64,000 bases of DNA, taken from positions 20,784,001-20,848,000 of the forward strand of contig NC_080581.1 in NCBI RefSeq assembly GCF_029962835.1, read 5' to 3'. Below, one piece after another: positions 48,780 through 59,130 of the stretch. The position numbers were made by a program, and so were the translations under genes. Under the pieces are notes generated by a model that saw only the letters and a program-made list of their open reading frames with translations, ran no database searches and was not told the DNA's origin. Source of the stretch: Magnolia sinica. Its lineage: Eukaryota > Streptophyta > Magnoliopsida > Magnoliales > Magnoliaceae. Positions within the stretch are counted from its first letter, which is position 1; each line of letters starts with the position of its first letter.

Positions 48780-48852
48780 CCAGCGCCCGTCACTACCTAG
48801 CGCCGGTAGAGGATAATCTCCTGCGTCAGTTTTTCCCCTTATTCTTGTAGTG
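48780..48852. repeat. Right terminus of CACTA-1
   Basis: GCCAGCGCCCGTCACTACC and TAGCGCCGGTAGAGG echo the left subterminal repeats, and the last 11 bases invert the left end exactly. Confidence 0.85.
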
Positions 48853-49119
48853 AACGATGGGAATTAACATGCTCCATTATGTCCTTTTGAGTGGTTTACC
48901 ACCTAATTTTCTATTTTAGGTACATGGTAAAACTAACCTATAAAGTTGAGAGTTGATGTCACAAAGGCATTGTAATGGGCACGGTCACCCACCACTATTT
49001 TTGTGGGGTGGCCTACTTGAGTTATTATTCTGCTTACTATTTGAGCCCGGGCCTTATTTGGACATGGAAAAACTAATGGATGGAATGTATGCTGCAAAGA
49101 CATTGTGGTGGGTCCCTTG
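48853..49119. other. Spacer between the two CACTA elements
   Basis: About 270 bases of foldback-family repeat (GGGGTGGCCTACTTGAG, CATTGTGGTGGGTCCC). The same type of sequence resumes after CACTA-2 at 62492. Confidence 0.6.
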
Positions 49120-49159
49120 CACTGCCAAAAAATGACCAAAGGCTATGGACTATTCTGGT

Positions 49160-49680
49160 TTTCTGCTACGGCTATAAACCGTAGCTCATTTGCTATGGCT
49201 TAAAATCGTAGCTAAAACTGTCCAAACCGTAGCTAAAAGCTAACTCCGCCAGATGTACATACAACCTTGGATACCTCATAAGGGACTCTACGAGGCCCAT
49301 TAAAATGTGTGCACTCCATCTAATATGTCTATCTATTTTTTAAGAGTATTTTAGGGCAAGAACCCAAAAAAGGAAGTAGATCGAAAGCACAAGTGGACCA
49401 CACGATAGGAAAGAGTGGAGATTAATCCATTGATCGATGGTGTGGTTCAATTACACCTTTGATTTTCCTAGATGTTAGGTTCTTTCCATATAAAAAAATT
49501 ACAAAATTAATGGACGGAGTAGGTATATCGATTGCATCAAGATGGACCCCACAAAGCCCTTGACAAGGACGTCCGTACAGATCCCGTCAAATGTGAACGG
49601 TGAGGGCCTGTTACGAATTGTTCAATGGCTACGGTCATATTGGCTTTTAGCTACGGTTAAAAATCGTAGCAGGTAAAAAA
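49160..49680. repeat. Subterminal repeats, left end of CACTA-2
   Basis: GCTACGGCTATAAACCGTAGC (49178 on) is itself a hairpin. AAATCGTAGC, AACCGTAGCT and GCTACGGTTAAAAATCGTAGC (to about 49672) recur. They match the array at the right end and would be transposase-binding sites. Confidence 0.85.
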
Positions 49681-49719
49681 GCTGAAAACTGCACTGCCTT
49701 TTTCTTTTCCCCCCCTCAT

Positions 49720-49948
49720 GAAACATTCATTTCCCTCCACCTCTCACGTCCGTCCCTCTCTTTCTCTCAATCTCCTCCACCCCTTTTCACTACAAGAAAC
49801 AACAGCATTGTTGACCCTTTTTTTTTCCAATCATCGTCGACGGTTCGTGTGGCCACGGGCGATTGAAAGATTATGGTTACTCAAAAAAAAAACCCTCTTT
49901 CACTCTCTCTCTCTCTGCCCGCCCCCATTCTTCCCCCTCCCCCCTCTC

Positions 49949-49985
<37 letters not shown>

Positions 49986-50410
49986 GCCCCGATCCTCTCT
50001 CTGCCACTCTCCCTCTCCACCCCCAATCCTCTCTCACTGCTCCCCATCCTCTCTCTTAGAACATAGGAAAAATCTGAGCAAAAACAATGCGGGGCTTCGG
50101 ATCGGGAGTTTTAGAAATCGAAACCCTAGGGTTTGAAAACAAAACCAAAAAAATTGAGAAAAAAGGCTCACCGAGAGAATCAAGGAGCTGAAGTACTGGA
50201 TTGGAGAGGGAGATTTATAAGGTCAGGAAGAGATGATCTGCATTCATATGCGATCGTATGTATGGATTGGGATATGACACTGGGAAGGTTTTTTGAAGAT
50301 GAACCTCTCTCTCTCTCTCTCTGTAAGATATATTCAATTTCAAGCAAGAAATTGCATTTTCTTCATCTCTGAAACTCGCACTCTCAAAGCTTCCTGCAAA
50401 TGATACACGC
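49720..50410 (+). other. CT-rich leader-like region in CACTA-2
   Basis: A (TC)n-rich, pyrimidine-rich stretch (49740-50060) is followed by AAACCCTAGGGTTTGAAAAC and purine-rich DNA, the look of a plant 5' UTR. A short ORF from an ATG at 50089 runs about 34 codons and matches nothing I know. CACTACAAGAAAC at 49791 resembles another CACTA end but has no partner. Confidence 0.4.
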
Positions 50411-53400
50411 ATTGTCAAGCCACATCCAGTTTAGATGGCCGCACCTGCTCAGGTCCAAATAAACCCCTCAACTTCCAATCTTTTTACCATTTTACATTTG
50501 CTTATCATTTCATTTATTTCATTAGTTTTTGCTGCATCGTCTCTCTCTATGACCATCTCTGTCTCTATACTTTTCATTATCTCACCCTCACTTTTTTTAT
50601 GCACACACCCCCTTTTCTACTTTTGTTATTCGAATAGTCTATTTTTTTGTAGTTTGCTTTTCGTATAAGTAAAACAAAAAGGTGTATGTGCATCGAAAAG
50701 TGGGTGTGTAAATATCATTTCTCTCCCTTTTGCAGTCTTTGGTGTCACTTAATTTCTTCATATCATGAGAGTGATTGTGTATAGATTATAAACCAGAATG
50801 TTGGTGTATAGCCATTTATGGATTGATCCAGACCGTCAATTTGGTGGGCCATGGCTGTTAAGTTGAATTGATCCTATAAAGAGATCCATTGGTGTGGATG
50901 GTTACGATCATGCGGTTGATTCGATATTTGGATCATGGTTTTTGCTTTTGATGCTTTCTATTGCATGTCATTTACATGTCCAAATAGATGGTATATAGGG
51001 CTCTTTCTTTAGTTGTTGTCAAAATTAAGTGTGAAATTGAGAAAAGAACAAAAAGAAAAAGAGATATATGGCCCTTAGTAGGCTGCTACCTATCACAGCT
51101 ACTATTATCAGTGGAAGGCCATTAGAGATACATGGCCTTTACTAAGTTGCCTCTTTCATGCTCATTGCTAGCAAAGCACTTGGGCTTCTTTTATAGACTT
51201 ATTACAATTTCGATAACAATCATAAGATGTCTTGAGATTAATATTAGATTTACTACTTAGATTTACATGTTTAATGGATTTTTCCATGTACGAAATCCTA
51301 ACTAGGTGGTGAGGTGGATTGCAGAGATATGGACCGCAAAACTTCTTCACAAAATAAATGCCCCTTTTCTCCCATAATGACACATTATCCGTAGTTAAAA
51401 CTTACTTATTTGTGTTTTGAATGTCAGTGTGTTGTTCATTCACAAGATGAAGTTCGATCCAAGGCTATTCGAGTAGTCTGTGGTCTAGGAAAAAAAGCCC
51501 TTGTATACTTCTTGCACTTCTTCAATGTCCTGATAAGGATATTATACCATATAATTTTTCATAATTATTAGTCATTTACCAGTATTTATCATAGGAAATG
51601 GTAAACCAAACAAACAGGCCCTCTTTGTAGATTCTTCATTTGAAGGAGACATCAAAGGAACTTGACACCTATCAGCACTAGTAGTAGGAGCTTGAATATT
51701 GTTACATTGACAGTCATGTTTTGGTTAGCTTCATTATGGCTTACATTACTGAACATGAAATGCAAATTTATTGACCAGAACCCAAGACTTTTGCCTACAC
51801 TTCTTTTTTTTCTTTTTTTTTGGTACATTGGCATATATGATATGTTACCCATACAAAGCTTTGGTTGCACTCCAAAAGATCAGTGATTGAATGGTCCTTA
51901 GGTATGCTGATTGATGTAAATTTGGCCCTTTTTTTTTTTGGACAAATGCAGCGCAACAATTCGGAAACTGTGACTTTTGAGCTATAGGCATGCTTCATGG
52001 CGGGACAATAGATGAATGGTTGGAAGATCCTGCTAAAATCACTCATGTAGCGGCCCCGTGGTGGATGATTCTGTCCGGTAAGATAGATTAAATGTGGAAT
52101 GTTGATTATCAAGTTTTCTATTTTTAGGCTAGTGATGGATTGATGTATGTGTTATATCCTAAAAAAATGCCATTTCAATCCTTGGATAGGCAACCCATCC
52201 ATCTTGAATTTAAACCATTAGTTTCATTCCTCTAAAATATGTATTTCTTTGGATTGTGGCCCACTTGATCAACAAATAGGTTAGGAACATCTGGTGGTAA
52301 GTTTGTCATTGCACCTTCCCTTCTTTTTTCAAAGAAATTTTACTCAAGGAAGAAGGGTTAGGAACATGGGTCGTTAATGTTCATGGGCTTAAGGATGTGG
52401 ATCTTTTGTTTCTAGGCCTTTAGTTTTTCTGTTTTCCTTTTCTTTGGCTTCGCTGCTATCTCAGCAGCTGCCTCCTTTGTTCCCTCTCCTTTTTAATACA
52501 ATCTCATTATCTTTGAAAAAAAAAAGAAGGAAGAAGGGTTTCTATGTGTAACGACACTTCACCAATGTGTCTTTGACTCTATATAAAATTCTATCTGTAA
52601 TATCAAGCCTGAGCTCTTTATGCATAAACTGAAGAACTTTCACTCTTAAATATATAGCCAGGCTAAATAATGTTAGATGAGGACTCATCATCTTCAACTG
52701 AAATGTTGCTTGCAACCTTTTCCGACACTTATGTCCCATGTGTGTAGGACATTCAATCCATGTTTTACGTTATGTATGCTCCACCATGAAGATCACCTGG
52801 CACGCAAATCAGGTCTGTTGCTCATCAGGCGAACACCCTACATGAAAACAGCTCATGATTTAAATAAGAGTTCCCATTTTCTGATTCGATTTACACTTGT
52901 GTCCCACCGGATGACCAGATTGGCTTGATTATTGTCCTGAGTGATCATGGTCAAATTACACCATGCCAACTTAACAACTCTTAGATTTGATACATGAAGG
53001 ATTTTAGACTCAAATCCAATTCCCAAATTTTAAATATATCAAGTTTACAACTGGTGTATATATATGCACTTATTATTTTTCTAAATGATTATAAAAGAGC
53101 ATGTTTCCTTGCCCCAACAATGTTTTACTGTGCTAGATGTTTTGCCTTGTCTTATCATTAATAATGCTTTTCTTAAACTTTAGGTTCCTCATGAACCATC
53201 CTTGCATATGGATGATTTTGTCTGCATCAAAACCTGCATGTAGGCGTGTTCTAAAATCTATTACATAACAAAATGGGTATTACTATTACATGTTTCCTTT
53301 TTCATAGGACTTGATATTTTGTCTGTTTAAGGGTCTGAATGGTTATTCAGTTCAAACTAAATTGATTTTCATCACAAATAAGATGTGAGAACATTTTGTC

Positions 53401-53814
53401 ATCCTCAGATGTAAATGTAGACAAAAGGTTTTATTCCGGAGTGCTAGTTCAACAAAAATATCTATTTCTTTGTTCCTTGATAGGATAGATGAATCTCAAC
53501 ATAGATTTTGACTTCCTAACACTTGGCGATGCCCTGTTTTGAATGGTAGCTGAGACTGGATTTTGGTTTTGTTTCTTACTCCCACTAGAGTTGGATGTGT
53601 ATTTTAATATGCTAGACAATATCTTCAAACAGATAGTGATTTTGGTTCTGTTTCCATTTTTTCCTGTTCAGGTAAAAGGTAAGCGGATTCCATTCGTATG
53701 AAACTTCCAATTTCTCCTTCTTTTTTTTCCTGCAGGGAACAATCTCTGACATTTCCTTGAAGAAATCAGAACTAACGAGCATTTTGATCTAATTAAATAG
53801 AACAGAGAACATAC
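50411..53814. other. CACTA-2 interior, mostly non-coding
   Basis: AT-rich intron-like DNA with scraps of the foldback family (50840-50990, 52230-52320). One possible minus-strand exon lies at about 52650-52560 (VKVLQFMHKELRLDITDRIL). It has the feel of a real protein but no family was recognised. The TTTCTTTTT runs near 51800 and 51930 may be intron pyrimidine tracts. Confidence 0.35.
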
Positions 53815-54120
53815 AGTAATTAGAGTGGAACCATATCGCCACTTGTTCACAGGATTTTTCAGGTTGGTCTCTGCTACCATGTATCCATTCAAACTAGCAG
53901 CTAGAATGTGATAGCAGATGTGCCCAATAACCTGCACAAATTTGATTCTTAATCATGCACAGATCATCAATATAACTGGGAAAGGAAATAAGGCTGCTAT
54001 TGTTTAGAACATACATAAGCATAGTCACAGTCAAACTTCAACAGTAAAGAACGCCAGGCCTGATAGGCAAAGAAGTGGTAGATAGCATTGAATTTCTTTT
54101 CCTTTGCAAGTACCTTCTTT
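53815..54120 (-). pseudogene. PFP: Captured exons of pyrophosphate-dependent phosphofructokinase (PFP)
   Basis: Exon 54120-54015 reads KEGTCKGK and then, one frame over, [18 protein letters not shown] and FDCDYAY. Exon 53931-53815 reads [18 protein letters not shown], then [18 protein letters not shown]. Plant PFP has [38 protein letters not shown] and [14 protein letters not shown], so the match is close. Borders are AG/GT and phase 0. PFP is the cytosolic enzyme interconverting fructose-6-phosphate and fructose-1,6-bisphosphate with pyrophosphate. A one-base frameshift lies near 54097, and several conserved glycines and cysteines are replaced. Only two exons of a large gene are present. Whether alpha or beta subunit cannot be decided. 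Confidence 0.88.
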
Positions 54121-56742
54121 CTGAACAGATCCACTAATATGTCAGTCTACTAGAATATTAAGGATAAAGATAATAAACCTGCAGTGTTGAAGTTTACCAA
54201 TCTCTTGTTCATCTCATTCTCTACCAAACTTGTAAGTTTGTTCTTAATGAATCTTGGCTTTAGCCCTCCCAGGGATCTTACATTAATTTATGTGCCAAAT
54301 AAATGTCCTGTGCTAGTATTTGCCATATCCATGTATCAATTTCACATGTAACTTTTAATGTGTCATGTGTTGGTGGTACCCCTGCAACTCAGCTTAATGT
54401 TTTTCTTTTCCTTTGTTATTGTATATTAATTCTGTTTTTTAGGCTTTTTGGGACTATTCTGAGAAAAAGTTGCTTGGAAGGCAGAATGCTCTGTTATAAG
54501 CGAATGGTCTCCCGATGCATGCTACTTCATGACTGCAACAACAGTATATAGTGATTAACTTTATTTAAGCATTGATGCATTGACTTTAAAACCCTCCCAC
54601 AACGTATTGTAGCAGTAAGGGCCTCCAAAAGCCCTCATACATTTTTTTTTTTACACACTCACGCCAATTCATGGAAGCCTTCAGAACTTAAACAAATCAG
54701 TTCAATCAGCTCAAATTAACAAATATTAAGGGATAAAAACATACTTCTATCAAGCTTAAGAAGAAATTCAATCAATTAAAAAACTAAAAATTTGAGCTTA
54801 GTGGCTGTATGGATGTGAAAAGGTTTGTTCCTTTGTGGGGCCTTATTCAGTCCTCCTCTTTGGATGATCTCTCATCATCCACCTTTATCTGGCATGTAGA
54901 GCCATTTCAGCTTTGTTCTTTTCTTCAATAAAAGTTATGTTGCCATTAGATTGCCATTAAAAAAACTTTAAAATGTTGGGTAAAAGTGCAGTTGCTTCTA
55001 CCCATATATATGTTTTGTGTGCTTTGGTAAGTTGGGCTTGCCCCTATTTGCAAGTCTACAGGTTACATTTTGGATTTTAGTAAACACAACATTGTCTTAA
55101 TCTTTGTTTTTTTTGGTGGTTTGATGATTTAGATCTTTTGAATATTAATTTATTTTTTCAATTTTCTTTAATTGCAGAGATCTTTCTTGGTATAGTTCTT
55201 GGATTAGGAGGAAAAATGGAGAAATTGAAAAAAAAAAAGAAAAAAAAGAAAAAAGAAGAAGAAGATAATGCCTTTGGTACTTGGTAACATTTGTGAAATT
55301 CTTTCTCCTTTCAGTTTTTGTTGAGAAACTGATATTTTCAATTTTTTTTTATTTCCATTGCAGTTTAGGAAGTTTATTTCGGAGTTTTGGAGTTTATCGA
55401 GATGATTTGAAGCCATATTCAGATTAAGGAGGATTGTAAAAAGCACAGATTAAGTTTATTATGGATTAAAAAAAAAATTCTGACTTTTATTTATTTCTTT
55501 ATTTATATGCTTTCTCACCATTGATATTTTTTTAATAGGGAGAGTCTTTTTTATTTATGCTTTCTCTTTATTGATATAATTTTTAAGAGGGAGATAACTC
55601 AAGGGTGCTAGAAGATGGTATAGCCATCTTTGGGATAACACATTTGGCAGGATTATGTTTCAATTGGTTACGTCCATGTACTTTCCCCAATGTGGATTAA
55701 TGATTTCTGGAAGTATGCACAGATTCAATGATCCTAGCCATATGGTCATTGCCTTCAAATAGACTGTAGAAAATCTTTTTCTTTTTTAGTGTATAACATT
55801 GGGGCTACTCCCTTACAGGCTGCCCATGGCATGACCCAAACTAGGGTATATCTTTCATCAGACCCGTTAATCAGTTATATCTCACCATCAAGAAGTGAAC
55901 ATACTTGTTTTAAAACTCACAAAGGCCCCACCACGTGAACTTTATCTGATATTTTATCAGGCAGAGTAGATTTACATAGGAAACGTGGTGGGTGCCACCG
56001 ATTAACATGTGGATTGAGTCTTAAGTTCTGCCAAAATGAACTAGATCCCGACTGTGCTCTATGAGGCCCACAATTATATATGTGTTTATGAGGCCCACGA
56101 TTATATATGTGTTTCATCCTAACTGTCTACGATTTTGATATTGACCCACTCTTGAAACCTTCCTAAGGCCATGTACATAAAGTCATATAGAGGTCATATA
56201 GCTCAACTATTGGGAAAAAGAAGCTCATTATGATGTTTCGGAGTTTATATTATTGGATGCAACAGCAACATCTGAAATCACTCAGCGCTCCTTAGTTTCT
56301 TCAAATTACAAAAGTAGCTTGAAGCTCCTTGGAAGCATGAAAGTACCTCTAATCATACTGAGGAAAAGCATAAATACCGAATCCCCTTCAACTTGATGTT
56401 GGTTGATATGCCTCAGTTAAATTGATTTTAATCTTACATCATTCTGTTTTCTGGGCGACTTTCTTAGTGGTAGACTGATTTATGCATGTGAGATGTGCAA
56501 TGCCTCTGAGTTAGCTTTGGACTGTGCTTTCTTTCTAATGATATATTCCTCTAAAAAAATAAGAAAAAAAAGTGTGTCATGATCAAGGGAGGTGATTCAA
56601 TAATTGTGTATAGAAAGAACCATTGCTTTTGTAATTGGCCATGAATATTTTTGTCGTAACAAGGTACTGCGGTAGTTTTGTTATTGTTTTATGGTACATT
56701 TTGAAGGGCTTTCCTTGATGTGATGCAGTCCCAATTTATTTA
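54121..56742. other. CACTA-2 interior between PFP and FANCD2-like exons
   Basis: AT-rich, with no recognised exon. Foldback-family scraps (55905-56135, with a duplicated GTTTATGAGGCCCACGATTATATATGTG-like phrase near 56063 and 56087) and long T runs occur. A Lys/Glu-only low-complexity stretch at 55216-55270 is not a credible gene. Confidence 0.35.
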
Positions 56743-56808
56743 TTTTTGTAATATGTGCAGGCTTGTCAATGTTCATTTTTGTAATATGTGCAGGTTTGTC
56801 AATGTTCA
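56743..56808 (+). repeat. 33-bp tandem duplication over a 3' splice site
   Basis: The unit TTTTTGTAATATGTGCAGG followed by (C/T)TTGTCAATGTTCA occurs twice in a row, with the start of a third. Each copy contains a GTGCAG acceptor, so the following exon has two acceptors 33 bases apart in the same frame. Confidence 0.9.
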
Positions 56809-57549
56809 TTTTTGTAAGAGTACAGTCTCTTCTAGACCTTGCTTTGCGGACCACAGCTGCAGCAGCAGATCCTTGTCACGAGGAACTGACATGTTGTGTG
56901 GTAAGTGACTCCTTTTATCAGCTTGCATTAATATAGAGTTGGTGGGAATTGAATGAGTGTTACCTGCAGACACATGCTGCAAATGCTGATTGATACGATC
57001 GATGCAAGCCATTGTGGCTTGTGTTTGAAATTAGGTTCATCAATCAAGCAACCCCAGTTTGTATGTGTCATAGCTGAAAAGTTTGGGTAGCCCACTCATC
57101 ATGTAGGCCACCCTTGTATAAAGAGACGGGAAGTTAAAATGGTATAACCAAATGTTCACACTCACTGTACATGTTTGTCCACCTGATGAATGGTCTGGCA
57201 TGTCTTCTGGGCTAGGACATGTTCATCATGTGGACGGTACTAAGATGAACGGGCCTGGTTAGCACCAGTGTTCGAAATATCGGTATCGCACAATGTATCG
57301 CACCCTTGGGATACAGATACGTATCGGTTATCGCATGGGATATATCGTTTGTATCGCATAATTTATCGCACTTTTGGGAAACATGGGGAAACATTAAGAT
57401 AATTGTTGATTTTTTCAATGAAACTTCAGGGATTATTTTAAAAGACCCTAATACACACTTTTAAATCATAAAATCTGAAAAAAGAAATGGTCATAATAGG
57501 TTTCCTTTATATATTGTACTAAGATATGCGCTGTGTGATTGAACTATGA

Positions 57550-58790
57550 CAACTATATTCACTATCCACCCCATCCATCCGTTTTTTCATATCATTTTAG
57601 GACATTATTCAAAAAAAAAAAATGAAGCAGATCCAATAATCAAGTGGACCGTACCATAGGAAACAATGATGATTGACCATTAGTGGGCCACAAAGGTTAG
57701 ATCAAGCTGATAATTGTTTTTTCTCTTCATTCAAACTTACGTGAAGTTATCAATAAATTAAGTGCCTAATAAAATATAGGGAAAATCAAGGTGCACCCTA
57801 AAAAGTTTTTAATGGTACCGTGTTCAACCACCATTGTTTCCTTGAGCATAGTCCACTTGAGACAAAAAATAAGATAGATCTAACGATCAAGTGGACCACA
57901 CTGAAAAAAGTAATGGAGGGATTAAACGTCTGCCATTGAAACCCTTTAGGGTTCACGGAATTTTTGGATCAATATAAAATTTGTTTTTCCTCTTAATTTA
58001 TGTCTTTGTGACTTCATGAACAGATTGGATGGAAAATAAACGTTATGGTGGGCCCTACAAAATCACCCTTGCATTTAATTCCACTGACATTTAATGTTTA
58101 GTGCATTTTAATGCAACCAAGCTTATTATTTGGTGTGGTCCACTTGAGCGTTGGATATGCCTCATTTTCGTACTCATATCTTAAAATAATATGAGAAAAG
58201 GGATTAACGGTTTGGATGTATAGATACATCACGGTGGGCCCGACCACAGACCTGCCCGTTCGGAGCTAGGGACGGGCAGGGGTAGTACGCAATCCGCGTC
58301 CTCGTGTGGTACACCAGCCAATCCGATTCCTTTTGGATAGATTTAATATTATATGGCCACACAATAATATATTTATTATATCCACACCGTTCAACCATTT
58401 GGAGAGATTATTTTAGATCATGAACCAAAAAATAATTAATATCCAAAGCTCAAGTGGACCACACCACAAATAGTAGTGTGACAGTGATTCTCACTGTTAA
58501 AACATTCGTACGGCCCACCGTGACTTTTATTTTCCATCCAATCTGTTAATGAGGTCACACAAAGCTGGATGAAGAGGAAAAATAAATATCATATTTATCC
58601 AAAACTTCTCTGACCTCAAAAGGGTTTCAATGGTAGACGTTCAATCTCCCACTATTGTCTATTGTTTGGGGTGTGGTCCACTTGTTCTCTGGATCTGTTT
58701 TATTTTTCGGCTCAAGCCTTACAACGAGCTGTCCAAATGGAAGAACAGTTTGGATATAACGCATGCCTTATGATGGGACCCACAACACTT
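57550..58790. repeat. Two to three foldback repeats (GTGGGCCC family) inside the hAT element
   Basis: Blocks at about 57550-58235 and 58365-58790 carry the same arm phrases as the copy at 28340 (AGTGGACCACACC, GTGTGGTCCACTTG, TCATTTTAGG-like, CGGTGGGCC) in opposed orientation. Arms are diverged and partly overlapping. Confidence 0.75.
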
Positions 58791-58794
58791 GATG

Positions 58795-59130
58795 ACGGTA
58801 ACACTCGGTGGTGTACGGTACACCACCCGACCCAAAATCATTGAAAGAGGGCTCGGACGCCCTTGTTTTTCGACGCAGCGAGGGTTCCGGCTTCCCTAAA
58901 ATCTTGCCCAAATCCAGGAATTTGCATATCTCACGGTGATTTCTCGACATTTCGGAGAGGATTTCTCCGGATTTCGCTTGGATTTCTTCGGACGTCGATA
59001 GATTTCTCTCCTGTGACCCAGAAATGTCGACCACGGCCTGATTCCTCGCCGGAATCTCCAAGAAAGGGGGAAGTTGAAGAAAATTTGCAGACAATCCTAC
59101 TTACCTGTCGAGTGGCCCACCTCTAGCCAG
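58795..59130. other. GC-richer internal stretch of the hAT element
   Basis: Both strands stay open for 85-108 codons. The codon pattern and peptides (for example ISHGDFSTFRRGFLRISLGF) show no family resemblance; repeated TCTCCGGATTTC-like words explain the open frames. Confidence 0.35.

Larger units (their letters stand above)
28825..48852. mobile_element. CACTA transposon CACTA-1, split by Athila-like element B
   Basis: The left end reads CACTACAAGAA and the right end is its exact inverse, TTCTTGTAGTG. Flanks are AAT (28822-28824) and AAC (48853-48855), a 3-bp target duplication with one change. Subterminal repeats (see separate entries) strengthen the pairing. Removing element B leaves about 8.3 kb. 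I see no TNP2/TNPD-type transposase, so it looks non-autonomous. It carries host exons on the minus strand: DENR-like (46529-46791) and an unidentified gene tail (30918-31611). Confidence 0.8.

Noticed and set aside
49789-49802. Start of a third CACTA element (CACTACAAGAAAC)
   Set aside because: No matching inverse end or 3-bp flank pair was found within the window.
49718-50066. Overlapping Ser/Leu/Pro-rich open frames
   Set aside because: They come from the (TC)n pyrimidine tract and have no family resemblance.
55204-55446. Small Lys/Phe-rich gene
   Set aside because: Low-complexity A/T tract gives poly-Lys or poly-Phe; no start context or homology.
58768-59126. Host gene fragment inside the hAT element
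   Set aside because: Both strands are open, but the peptides are made of repeated GGATTTC-type words without known domains.
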